A DNA stretch of 64,000 bases from Liriodendron chinense (lineage: Eukaryota; Streptophyta; Magnoliopsida; Magnoliales; Magnoliaceae): positions 4,272,501 to 4,336,500 of the forward strand of contig PVNU02000868.1 in NCBI GenBank assembly GCA_003013855.2, in the 5' to 3' direction. The notes under the pieces were generated by a model. It saw only the letters and a program-made list of their open reading frames with translations, searched no databases and was not told where the DNA came from. How positions within the stretch are numbered: the first letter of the stretch is position 1; each line of letters begins with the position of its first letter. Shown piece after piece: positions 45,928-56,451 of this stretch. A program made the translations under genes and the position numbers.

Positions 45928-47821
45928 TAGTAATAATTCTCGGTAAGACCGAGGTCGATCCACAGGAGAAGAAGTAAACAATTCCAACTACTCCAATAAC
46001 TAGAATCCAAGAAATTTAGGAAAATAATTTTTAACATAAAACAGAAAAATCTGATATTCGGAAAGAACTAGAGCATCAAGGATCCACTTGTAGTAGTTCA
46101 ATACTAATCCAGTCATCCAAGCACAACACAATTAGAACCAAAGTTCTATCTCTCATCTAATTGGAGGATATAACATTCAAGCAGAAACAGTCCCACTTAA
46201 ATCTGAAAATCAAATTTCTAGTTCTAATGAAGCACAAAGAACTCAAACTTGTAGCCTTCGAAGTAACAGTCATGCCAAGAGACTATGGCATGCTCTGGGG
46301 TTACTACAATTCGAATCTAAACAAACCCATTATGGTAATCTCAGAGAATTGCAAGGAACTCATGTTCGGAGTATACAAACTCTCATAATTCATCTAAAAA
46401 TTCAAACTTTATTCAAACTAGAAGTTCAAAATCCATAAGTAAGAAAATGGTACTTGAAATAAAAGAATTAAAGCATTGAAACCAACTACAAATTTCACCT
46501 CTAGCTCTAGCTAAGATATTAACTAAGAAAAAGCATATTAAAACTAGAACTAGAACTAAGAAAATGAAGAAAAACTAGTTGTAGGAGGCTAGGTAGCCTC
46601 GTAGGACTTGCACTCCTTGCTTCCCACGTCCTTGATTGCCCTGGAATAGAAGAGAGCACCTCCTTTTATAATACAGTAAGAGTACCGCAACATAACAGAT
46701 TTTGTTTCGCTTCGTACGGCTTAACCAATGGTCGAATTGCCTTCAAATTTGATTTGTAGCTTCCTTGGAACTTGATCTTCCTTACAGATGGTTTAAATTT
46801 TCAAGATTATCTTCTGAATAGGCCCACCAATTAGATCAACAATCGCCTCTCAAAATCACGCAATTCGGGTACCTCCATAACCAGTCATCTTACTTTCAAC
46901 GCTACAGAGTGTACAGAGGTCGGATTCATCTCAAGTTTGGAACATTAGTAGAAAAATTTCTCCTATAGATGATAGATGAATTAGATTTTACAAATCAACT
47001 CCAAAATTAGGTGCGAAAATTAGAACACTTAGGCCTTTTATAAAATCTGTGCAGTTAAATATTTCTGGATGGTTCATCTTTCTTCAAGCGGTACGATCAA
47101 ACCACATATCCTTTTGACCTGAAACTTTGTGGTTATTCATATATGGATGTGTTTTAGAAGATGGTCAAATTATATTTTTCATATCATCAATGATGGGCCA
47201 CCTGGACCATTCTAATGTTAAGCAGCGAAATCTGGAAACCTTCTGGACAGATCGTATTGTTTTGGCCGCCACGGTCAATCTGTAGCTCCGATCGACACAA
47301 AACCACTTGGGTTATTTCGGCGTCGAGCTCCTCTTCGACATGGACATGTTAAATTTCCAAATATCATCAAGATATGCCCCAAAACTAGTCCGAAAAACTA
47401 AAAACGGGACTTCTTTGTATTTGAAATTTGGTTTAGAAAGTGCATGGCCAACCTGTCATCCAGCCGGCCGGACCACAGGTCGGCCTTCACAAAATCACTC
47501 CAGAGATATTTGTATTTCTAGAGGGTTTGGCTGGTCGGCTGGTGGCTGTGGCCGGCCGGCCGGTCAGGCTGTAAATTGTGACTTTTTCACACTTTTCTTC
47601 ATCCATTGCATTGCATCTTTCTTCCATCTCTTATCCTTTATTTCTTTGATCTTTAAAACATACAAAGTGACTCTTTTAACCATGAATTGGTGAAGTCTCG
47701 CTCTCATTCTTACAATCACAAAAACATGTATTAGATGAGTCTTTTAAGTATGCAAATCACGCATATAATGTGATGTAATGGGTTAGAATATGCATAAAAT
47801 GGAAGCTCAACAATTACTACA
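45928..47821 (-). repeat. Right arm of the giant palindrome
   Basis: About 1.89 kb, complementary to the left arm at perhaps 85-90% by eye. It starts 'tagtaataattctcggt' and ends 'acaattactaca', so the arm has short inverted ends (TGTAGTAAT...ATTACTACA). 'gaccgaggtcgatccacagg' near the inner end is wording I associate with plant LTR elements, so the arms may be two inverted LTR-type units. Open frames at 46161-46388 and 47307-47693 show no recognisable protein. Confidence 0.8.
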
Positions 47822-47971
47822 TTGCAGCCTTGCACTTGAGGTGAGTGAACACTCCCCAAGAGTATTTCTCCATTTGAAACCTTGTGAATTTTTCTTCAGA
47901 TTCAAAGATTGCTAATTTTAGATCGTACTATTACCATGTATATTTACTTGTTTCCATGGTGCATAATAAAC

Positions 47972-49250
47972 TCATGTTGAGTCTCTCCAATGGATGTCTT
48001 CATGGCATCGCTTAACCATTCGGATTTTGGTAATAACATTCTTATTTTTCTTACCCTTTTGCTCGATTAACTTTTCCTTAATCTTCGACTTTCCGACGAT
48101 TTCCTTTGGCTGATGTAAACGTAACCATTCTGTCGTTATTACTAAGATGACCTTATTTCTAGGAGAAATTATCTTTCTCAAATTAGCAGAGACCATATTT
48201 ATTCTGATAAAAAAGGGAAAGGATCGGTATCCACTAACACAGCTTCTTTTTCTTTCTCTGAAAATTTCAACATTCCTGAGTCAATGCTGTCCTAAATAAC
48301 GTTTCTGGAAATAACACAATGTCTAGTCGAATGAGAACGAGACCCATGCCATTTGTAATATTTCATGTTCTTTAATTCATCCACCGTGGGTACTCTCTGT
48401 CTCGACAATAATTTAATAAATTGTTTAGCTCAAAGATAAAAAATCTCATCAGCCTTTATTATATCGAAAGAGAAATGCCTAACACGTTCTGGGAATTCCT
48501 TCGCGGCATTTGAACTTTGAGTAGAAGATTCGTTATTGTTGTTAAAGTTGTGCAAATAAAAGGTTTCTTCAAGTTTATTTCGTATATCAATATCTCAGAA
48601 TTTGGGTCACAGTAATATGTACCAAGAGATGTGTTCTTTTGTTGGCTTTCTTTGTATAAAAATCACTCGTATCCGGTCGCTCTAATAGATAGGTCAACCT
48701 GATCTTCGAAATTCTATAGCCTCTTAGTACCTCAGCCAATCGGTCAACCAAATTTGGATAAGGCTTACGATATGTTGGGTGATTAGTTCTACGATCATGT
48801 CCTTGGTCTGTAACTTCCTATATTAAATTTGCTAATTCTTCTCGTCCTATTTGTGGAGGAAAAACAACTATCCTAGAGTCCTTAGTTAATAATTTGAGGT
48901 GGTTTGTTTGGAACGTTTTCAAAAAGTGGTATCTTCATATTGCAATAATGGTTGTTAAGCAATCTTTCATTGAGAAATCTCAAAAATCGATTGAAGTTTC
49001 AAGCTAAGTTCTGGATTGATTAGTTAATTACTGTATGCTTGTATACTTGTTACCTAATGCCCCCAATACTTGTTTAAGGAGTTAGTATGAGATGATGACC
49101 GTACATGACTCGGAACTGCCAGAGATAATGGTTTTAGAACTTCATGATCAACCTGCATCGGAATTCCTTCCTGGGCCTAATGTTCTTGTTCGTCAATATT
49201 ACAATTGTTTCTTGTGGATTGACGAGTCATATTATTAAATTGCTTAATTA
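47972..49250 (-). pseudogene. Decayed Ty3/gypsy gag fragment
   Basis: A minus-strand translation around 48420-48300 gives 'VPTVDELKNMKYYKWHGSRS' followed by 'HSTRHCVISRNVI', the Cys/His motif region of a gypsy gag type common in plants, and around 48800 gives 'YRKPYPNLVDRLAEVLRGYR'. Frameshifts and stops are frequent and no pol was found. It is a different lineage from the Tat-like elements in this window. Confidence 0.65.
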
Positions 49251-49819
49251 GTGCTTGCAAACTCGTCCTACTAGGTGTGCCAAAATGGTGTTATTCTCAA
49301 ATTCAACCACGTGGTGTTCATACATGGATTGTGGATGTAGGTGTGTCAAAATCGATTTGCATTCCAATTCAAACTGAACAACTCGTGACACCGGCATAGA
49401 GATAGAGCAGTGAATGGTTGGATTCTCCGCCTGCCATCGATTCTGCCAATTGTCAGTTGTGCTTGTCAGATAAGAATTCTTATCCTTATCTCCATATCAC
49501 GAGTCCAGCATTCCCTTCCAAATTAGATATGCTCTTTAATCTTTAATGTGTTGTCTTTCTGATGCTGTCCAGATATATTGTGTTTGCCATGTGGATGGAT
49601 CTACACCATTTATCTGTACAGTCAGATCTTGTCCAAACACCGTTGCAGCAAATGGGAGAAAACGGGTGAAAAACTCAAGAAAATCATACGGTCAAAAAAA
49701 GCAAACGATGATCTCTACTCTCACCATGTTTCTCTTCTCATCTCTTGGATGCTGTGCAGATCTTTTGACATTTGATAATGAACTTTTGTCATATGACACG
49801 ATGTGCATTCATGTGGAGT
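49251..49819. other. Intergenic DNA, nothing recognised
   Basis: Two short overlapping frames start at 49546 and 49578 but match nothing I know, and their codon use looks like chance. Confidence 0.5.
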
Positions 49820-50352
49820 GGGAGCGGATAAGGTGAGACCCTGGCTCACCCAAACCAGTGCGGCCCTTTCCATGTAACGCACCTTGATGCACGTATGTAT
49901 TTTGTATCTACCGTGTCCATCCATTTTTCTAGTTTATTTTAGTGAATTATCCTAAAAATAAGTAGATTCAATTATAAGGTGGATAATACCATAGAAAACA
50001 ATTGTGATTAACCATGAATGAGCCACAAAAGTTTCGGATCAAGTTAATATTTATTTTTTCCATTAATCCAGGCTTATGTAACCTTATCAACAGATTGGAT
50101 GGCAAATAAATATTACGAAAACATTAAGGTGTGCCCCGGGAAGTTTTTAATGGTAAGGCTTGCAATCACCCCAGTTTCCTGTGATATGGTGCACCTGGTA
50201 ACTGAGTCTGCTTATTTTTGGGGATAATGACTTAAAATGATATGGAATGATGGACGGACGGTGTGGATATAGAATACAGACATCAAAAGTAGACAAATGG
50301 AAGGGACACACCGTCTTGGGTGAGACTAGGGTCTCAGCTAATCCAATCCCTC
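49820..50352. mobile_element. Mutator-like MITE
   Basis: The start 'gggagcggataaggtgagac' and the end '..gtctcagctaatccaatccc' form an inverted repeat of about 35 bp with mismatches, around an interior with 'gtggatatagaatac' and 'catgaatgagccacaaaag' words shared with the MITEs at 50615 and 51243. No coding. The target duplication could not be fixed. Confidence 0.6.
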
Positions 50353-50614
50353 AGTTAAGATGCGAGGGAACAATGAACCGGATCACAGCCATTGTATACG
50401 GTAATATGAAAAGTGGTTTTCACACGCATCAGCTAACGCAAAACAGTGGCCCTAATGAAGTTGGATAAACATTGACTAATCTTACATACTCTTGTAACAA
50501 AGATGAGGTCTACCGAAATTGTAGTTTGAAGGCCACCTCCATTGGGCCCATACATCCGATAGGTCAAGCTGTGGATGTTCACCCGTACAAAATCCACATC
50601 AGTGTATATACAGT

Positions 50615-51141
50615 GGGAGCGAATTAGGTGTTGCCCCGGGAACAATATAGTGGGTGTTACCCCTATAGTGTGGGGCCCATTTTGATATATTTTTATATAT
50701 CTACGCCATCTGTCTATTTTTTCATATCATTTTAGGATGTGATCCAAAACCCTAAGAGATCCAAATCTCAGGTGGACCATACCACTAGAAAAAGTGATGA
50801 ATAATCATTAAAAACATTTTGTGGGCCACAAAAGTTTTGGATCAATAGGATATTTATATTTTCCCTTCATCAAGACTTTATTGACATTATCAAGAGCTTG
50901 GATTGCAAATAAACATTACCAAAACCTTACAATAGGCTCTTTGGAATTTTTAATGGTGGGGCACTCAATCACACTATTTCTAGTGGTATGGTCCACTTGA
51001 GATTTGGGTTTACATAATTTTTGGAACCTCATCCATAAATGGGCTTTAGAAACGGATGGACGGAGTGGATGTACAAAATATCATCCATGTGGGCCATACG
51101 GTAGGGGTAACACCCACTAAGCTGTTCCTGGGTAACACCTA
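50615..51141. mobile_element. Mutator-like MITE, copy A
   Basis: Begins 'gggagcgaattaggtgttgc' and ends 'tgttcctgggtaacacctaa'. Long imperfect terminal inverted repeats include 'agtgggtgttacccct'. The interior ('caagagcttggattgcaaataaaca') is shared in inverted orientation with copy B. The outermost bases on the right are missing. No coding. Confidence 0.75.
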
Positions 51142-51242
51142 AGCTGTTCCTGAAAAATCAGGTGTATTTACATGGGCGTGAATTAGGTGTGAATTAGGTG
51201 TTACCCGGGAAGTCTATCATTTTGACAGTAAAGACTGTATAT

Positions 51243-51784
51243 GGGCGTGGATTAGGTGTTACCCGGAACAGCTTAATTAGTGGGTGTTACCCCTACCGTA
51301 TGGCCCACATGGATGATATTTTGTATATCCACACCGTCCATCCTTTTCTACATCCCATATTAGAATAAATTTCTAAAATTTATGCAGATCTAAATTTCAA
51401 GTGGACCATACCACTAGAAACAGTGTGATTGAGTGCTCCACCATTAAAAATTCCAAAGAGCCCATCATAATGTTTTGGTAATGTTTATTTTCAATCCAAG
51501 CTCTTGATAATGTCAATAAGGTCTTGATGAAGGGAAAATATAAATATCAGATTGATCTAAAAAAATTGTAGCCCACAAAACGTTTTTAATGGTTATTCAT
51601 CACTGTTTCTAGAGGTATGGCCCACCTGAGATTTGGATCTTCTTAAGGTTTTGGATCACATCCTAAAATGATATGAAAAAACAGATAGACGGTGTTGATA
51701 TATAAAAAATACATCAACAAGGGTCTCACACGGTTAGGGTAACACCCACTAAGTTGTTCCCAGGGTAACACCTAATTGGCGCCC
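51243..51784. mobile_element. Mutator-like MITE, copy B, inverted relative to copy A
   Basis: Begins 'gggcgtggattaggtgttac' and ends 'taacacctaattggcgccc'. Copies A and B lie head to head with about 100 bp between them, in which another terminal fragment (51174-51220) sits. The right end overlaps a perfect 26-bp direct duplication (51767-51792 and 51793-51818). Confidence 0.78.
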
Positions 51785-51969
51785 TGATTTTTAACACCTA
51801 ATTGGCGCCCTGATTTTTCATCAAGAGAGATTTTTCAATGGTGGATCTTCAATAACACGTCCTATGCTGGGGGAGCATGAATTTCAATGCTGCAGAGGGC
51901 TACCCATAGTCGTTTTCATTGCTTAAATGCTCAACCATCGAAGCATAAGAAAAACGTTTTGTTTTTTTC

Positions 51970-52260
51970 TTTTTCATGAGATGAAGGGTCGTAATCACTG
52001 GTAATGGCCAAAAAGTATTTGCTTTCATGACAGTGTACGACTATAGTAAATACTATACACCATTTGTCTTTTTGAAATGAAGGGTCTTAATCGCTGGTAA
52101 TGGCAAAAAATTATTTGCGTTCGGGACAGTGTACGACTTTGGTAAATAATTTACTTCATTTGTCTTTTCTTTTTCATGAAAGGAACGGATGTAATAGCTG
52201 GTAATGGCCCAAAAAGTATTTGCTAAATAGCTAAAAAGTATTTGCTAAATAATCTACTTC
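51970..52260. repeat. Tandem repeat of about 99 bp, three copies
   Basis: '(g)aagggtc(g/t)taatc.ctggtaatggc..aaaa.tatttgc' occurs at about 51981, 52079 and 52180, with 'gacagtgtacgact..ggtaaata' between copies. Non-coding. Confidence 0.75.
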
Positions 52261-52329
52261 ATGAGCTTTTAAATTCCTACATTATTTTGTGATTTCAAGC
52301 TAAATTATCATTAATGCCCTAAAATATAA

Positions 52330-52563
52330 AAATCATTAGACATGATTTTAAGAATTGAGAGGCCCCACCATAATATTTAAGTGAAATCCACCCTAGTTAT
52401 CATGTGTGTTACATGTTACGTAGGGCCCAAAAACCAGTTTGAATGGTGTACGAAGGGAAATAGTTGGCATAGCAAACTCCATCCTTAATTCTTTTAAGGC
52501 CCAATGTGATGATTGTATGAAATCTACTCCAATAGCTAGATGCCAAGTTAAAATTTAGGCCCA

Positions 52564-52623
<60 letters not shown>

Positions 52624-53150
52624 AGTCCATCTGTGATTCAAGTGGGTCACCCAAAATGAAATAGTTTGGAGGGCACCATATACTTTTTTTTTCCCAATCA
52701 TGTGGTTGACTTGAATTATGGACCAAGATTTTTGGGCATTACAGCTAAAACACATTGCATGTTTAGTGATCAAGACGATTTTACATAAACATCTAGGTGA
52801 GGCAAGTTTGAGAATTTTTTGTTATCCATGTGTTGCCCAAAATCACCCTGAATTTAACTTCAAGAATTAGTGAGCTCCACTGTGATGTTTAAGTCAAATC
52901 CATTCCATTCACTAGGTGTGTCACCCAATTTCATTCGTAGGGACCGAAAATTAGCGCATATCATTCAGATGGGTCATACAAAGGAAAACAGTTGGGTGAA
53001 GAATGTCCCATATACTGTTTCCAATCATGTGGTTCACCTGAATCATAGACTGTGCTGATTTTTGGGCTCTATGACTAAAATGGACTGACACAACTGATTA
53101 TCAGGGTGGATTTCACATAAACATCATCATGGGCTACTTGCAAAAATTTG
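52330..53150. repeat. Two related MITE-like units with a 50-bp A tract
   Basis: Units at about 52350-52830 and 52865-53140 share 'ccac..tgatgtttaagt.aaatcca', 'ccaatcatgtggtt.acttgaatcata' and 'ttttacataaacatc'. The first is split by an uninterrupted run of 50 A (52570-52619). The open frames at 52409-52773 on the minus strand with a long Phe run come from that tract. Confidence 0.65.
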
Positions 53151-53157
53151 TAGCATC

Positions 53158-53740
53158 CTTTTCATGCATGCAAAAAAGAATAACAGGTCCAGCGCAATTT
53201 TTTTTTTTTTTTTTTTTATTAACTTGGATTCCATATGAATAGGGCCAACAAAATTGAGGATTCTAACTTGAATTCTAATTCACCAGTAAAAAAATCCACA
53301 TGCTGAAACTGTACTCACCGTTCAAATAATTGACTTCTATGAAATTACACATGATTTTGTAGCAAGTGAGATTTTTCCAGACATGGATCTTCTACGGAGT
53401 GTCCTTATGTAGCAGAAGCATTAATTTGGGTGCCGCTGAAAACTACTCATACTAGTTAATAATATAAAAGAAAGTCCAAAGTCATTTACATTCCTTAAAT
53501 GCTAGATTATTTAATTTACGGTGCACAACAAACTTTTTTATACCTCATATATGAATTCAGTAAAAATAAAAAATTAATGAAACTTAAAAACGCCCATGCT
53601 CCTGTCAAAGTGGGATAGCCGATACACATTGCAAACGTAGCATATCAGTGATAAACTGTCCGAATTATGGGTCCCATTTTTAGATTAGTCCAAAACCAAA
53701 AATTACGTTGGCTGGTGGACATTTGATGAACGATTGAAAT
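53158..53740 (+). repeat. Right half of the 0.6-kb inverted duplication, upstream of the Kunitz gene
   Basis: Partner of 27600-28212. It ends about 135 bp before the Mutator-like MITE and about 0.9 kb before the Kunitz start codon. Homology stops at 'gatgaa', exactly where the left copy meets the CACTA terminus, so the transposon probably cut a longer duplication. Confidence 0.8.
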
Positions 53741-53875
53741 GAGAAGAAAAATCCGCAATTCACATTTGACAAACAAATGCTAATTAATCAGAGGTTAGGA
53801 TCATTCAATCATGTTGGATTTCTAGAGGATGGTGTGTACACAACACGTGCAATTTTTCGAGTGCCTGTGTATGGA

Positions 53876-54438
53876 GGGCGCGGATTGGGTACTCCCCCCC
53901 CCCCCCCCCACCAGGACCTAGCTAGAGACGGTCATGTCAGGGGATCTGTGGGGCCCATCGTGATGTATATGTTTTATCAAGGCCGTCCATCTACTTTGAA
54001 AGACCATTTTATGGTATTATCCCAAATGGAAGGAAGATCTAAAGCTCATATGCACCACACCATAGGAGGCAGTGGGGCTTGAGCTCCTACCATTGAAAAC
54101 TTCCTAGGGCCCACCGTGATATTTATTTTACATCCAGCCTACTCATAAGGTAGCATAGACCTGTATGAAGCTAAAATATAAATATCAGCTTGATCCAAAA
54201 CCACTGTGACTCCCAAGAAGTTTTCAATGGTAGAATTTCAATCTCCACTGTTTCCTGTTGTGTGGTCCACTTGACCCTTTAATCCACCTCCCTTCTGAGA
54301 TCGTGAACTAAAATGATCTTTCACAATGAATGGACGGTGTTGATAAAATATATACATCACGGTGGGTTCCACAGAGCCCCTGACAGGGCCGTCCGTCTCT
54401 AGCTAGGTCCTGTTGGGGGCAGTACCCAATCCGCGCCC
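53876..54438. mobile_element. Mutator-like MITE with perfect 9-bp target duplication in the Kunitz promoter region
   Basis: 563 bp between two GTGTATGGA copies (53867-53875 and 54439-54447). The ends are GGGCGCGGATTGGGTACT and its complement, and the inverted similarity extends about 150 bp inwards. A 9-bp duplication and GG..CC ends fit the Mutator superfamily. A run of C lies at about 53894-53909. It sits about 105 bp upstream of the Kunitz TATA box. Confidence 0.9.
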
Positions 54439-54543
54439 GTGTATGGACCATTACACTCCACATTGTCCACGTGTCATAAATAGTTACACCATTGATAGTG
54501 CGCAATGCGCGCATGATTGATGGAAATAGTACTCCCCTCCTTC

Positions 54544-54551
54544 TATATATA
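54544..54551 (+). promoter_or_regulatory. TATA box of the Kunitz inhibitor gene
   Basis: TATATATA lies 74 bp before the ATG at 54625, a normal distance for an intronless plant gene with a short leader. Confidence 0.65.
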
Positions 54552-54624
54552 CCGTCCCGAGGTTCAATCCCAATATCCATATCTATTACTCACTTTTCCT
54601 TGTTTACGAAGGCCACCTTACAAA

Positions 54625-54769
54625 ATGAAATTTGTTCTTCTTTTATCAATCCTCTTCCTCTGTAATGCCGTTGAGGCATCATCCAGCAATGCCGTACTAG
54701 ACATAAACGGTGAAGAGCTCCAACCCTATGTGGGCTACTACACCGTATCACTCATAAGGGGGGGCGGTG
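54625..54769 (+). pseudogene. Kunitz-type (STI family) proteinase inhibitor, 5' part, interrupted
   Basis: ATG at 54625 follows 'caaa'. Residues 1-20 (MKFVLLLSILFLCNAVEASS) are a clear secretion signal. The mature part opens with 'AVLDINGEELQPYVGYYTV', the soybean-trypsin-inhibitor signature (L-D-x-x-G-x-x-L, then Y-Y-x-V). The reading frame is cut after 48 codons by a copia element; the truncated frame reads one more codon and stops at a TAA in the LTR. The family normally has about 180-200 mature residues and no introns. These proteins block serine proteases of insects or pathogens, or act as storage or miraculin-like proteins. An upstream in-frame ATG at 54517 lies before the TATA box and is not used. 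Confidence 0.88.
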
Positions 54770-55264
54770 TGTAAGGATTTGCGGAAGTGTGGGCCACCAG
54801 GATCTGATGGTCTACACGATGAGAACCTTCGCAAAGCCGAGGATTTGTGGTGGATCCAGCGATCCGCCTATTTGCTATAGGAGCAAGTGGGTCTGATCAC
54901 CCCTCTGATCCTACGGTGAAGATGGTCCCTGGATCAGATCTATGGTTCAGATCTGATGGATGGACCAGATAAACTCTATATGCCTATGCCTCTTTTTTCT
55001 CTTCGTATATCACCTATACGTTTCCTCTTCCTTGTGTATTTGATAACGGAAGGAGTCCTCTTATAAATAGAGGGAAAAAGAGATAAGGGATGAGATGAGA
55101 TAAGGTTGGTTTAACCTTATCTTATCCCATCTCATCTTCTTCCGAGGTTTGAATTTCTAATTAGAAATTCAAACTCTCGGGAGAAGGAGGATGCGGGAAC
55201 ATCCTTATGAGCCCCACCCACAAGTGGTTGTCCACAAGTGGGCCCCATGGGTCCACAATCAACA
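54770..55264 (-). repeat. 3' LTR of the copia element
   Basis: Identical in length to 63037-63531. It carries two hairpins: a perfect 28-bp palindrome at 55147-55174, and an imperfect one of about 50 bp around 'gataaggtt..aaccttatc' at 55088-55137. A TATAAATA at 55062-55069 reads on +, and because the box is nearly palindromic a TATTTATA also reads on the minus strand. Confidence 0.95.
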
Positions 55265-55276
55265 TCTCTCACTCAA
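55265..55276 (-). other. Polypurine tract of the copia element
   Basis: The minus-strand purine-rich GAGTGAGAGA lies directly before the 3' LTR. Confidence 0.7.
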
Positions 55277-56451
55277 TCACATTGTGGGGTAGGCACATCA
55301 TGAGAGTTCATCTAGCTCATCACAAAAAAAAAAATCAAAACCAAAGAATCACGATCAAAAGAATCAGAAGCGTGGGACCAGCTGGAACACCGTTATCTTC
55401 TCACAGGTGTTTGAGTACTAAGAGACCACCTATCTAGCACTCAATAACCCAAGCTTTGCATTGCCTGTCCTAGTCCGCATAATCACACCGGATAGAGTTA
55501 ACTCCCAATCTAGAGTACTCGGCCAACATACGCACTTATCCAACTTATCGAGTCTATTCTGAAAAACTTGGTTTTCTACAAACATCAATTTGAATTCCTT
55601 TTAAAGTAATATATATACATATATATTTTGAAAGAGAATATCGTTTGTAAAAGTCTAAGAAAACTCGATACTGCCAGCGGATAAGTCTTCAAGTGCGTAT
55701 TTATAGTTCTAGAAACTTGGTGTAGCTGTCACGGGATCTTCCCCACGCAGGTGTGTAATTTGGAATTGATCAAGCCGCTTTCCTAGCATAACCAAGTCTG
55801 GCCAATCAAGGGCCTTTCGTCATCGTATACTAAAGTAGCGACACTCAATCTCATCCTCCTGTACACAAGAGGAGGGTAGCTGAGGACACAAAGAGTCACC
55901 TACGGGACTGGCTACTCGCACGTTGCAATGATTAGATCGAATCAAAGCAATCTGTAGGTAATAGGTCCAAACACGTGGCTACAATCCACGCCGTAAAGTA
56001 GACAATACTAGGTATCTGTCGGGTCTACAGTACGCAAGTCATCTCACATGAGGTATGACTCATCTCATAACCTCACGACTTGGCTGTGATTCAGGCCATA
56101 ACATTATTCGCATTATGAGTAATGGTGCGACTATGTTATTCGACTTTGTCAGTCTCATCTTCAATCTTATAGGACTGAAGGCGGATACAACTCATTCGCA
56201 TCCTCATCCTTTATTATTATCAATAAAGGGTGGTTCATACCTCAGTGTATAAACATCACCCCAAGTGTACCTCTCTTGTACATTTAGGGTTGGTCAACCC
56301 GTGCGAGTGGGTAACCGGCCTGCCGATAATAGTTGAAATCCTACTTGATCTCAAAGAAAATGCTGATGATCTACATACCTAGTTTAACAAGTGCTCAATA
56401 CTGAATAAAATGGAATTTATTATTCAAAGATACATGATACAAGCATATCAA
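55277..56451. other. 3' untranslated part of the copia element
   Basis: No convincing frame on either strand. Two 60-76-residue + strand frames look like chance. It may hold transcript ends. Confidence 0.5.

Noticed and set aside
52409..52773. Minus-strand frames with a long Phe run
   Set aside because: Translation of the 50-A tract.
54517..54624. N-terminal extension of the Kunitz frame from an ATG at 54517
   Set aside because: It starts upstream of the TATA box and would place the signal peptide inside the protein.
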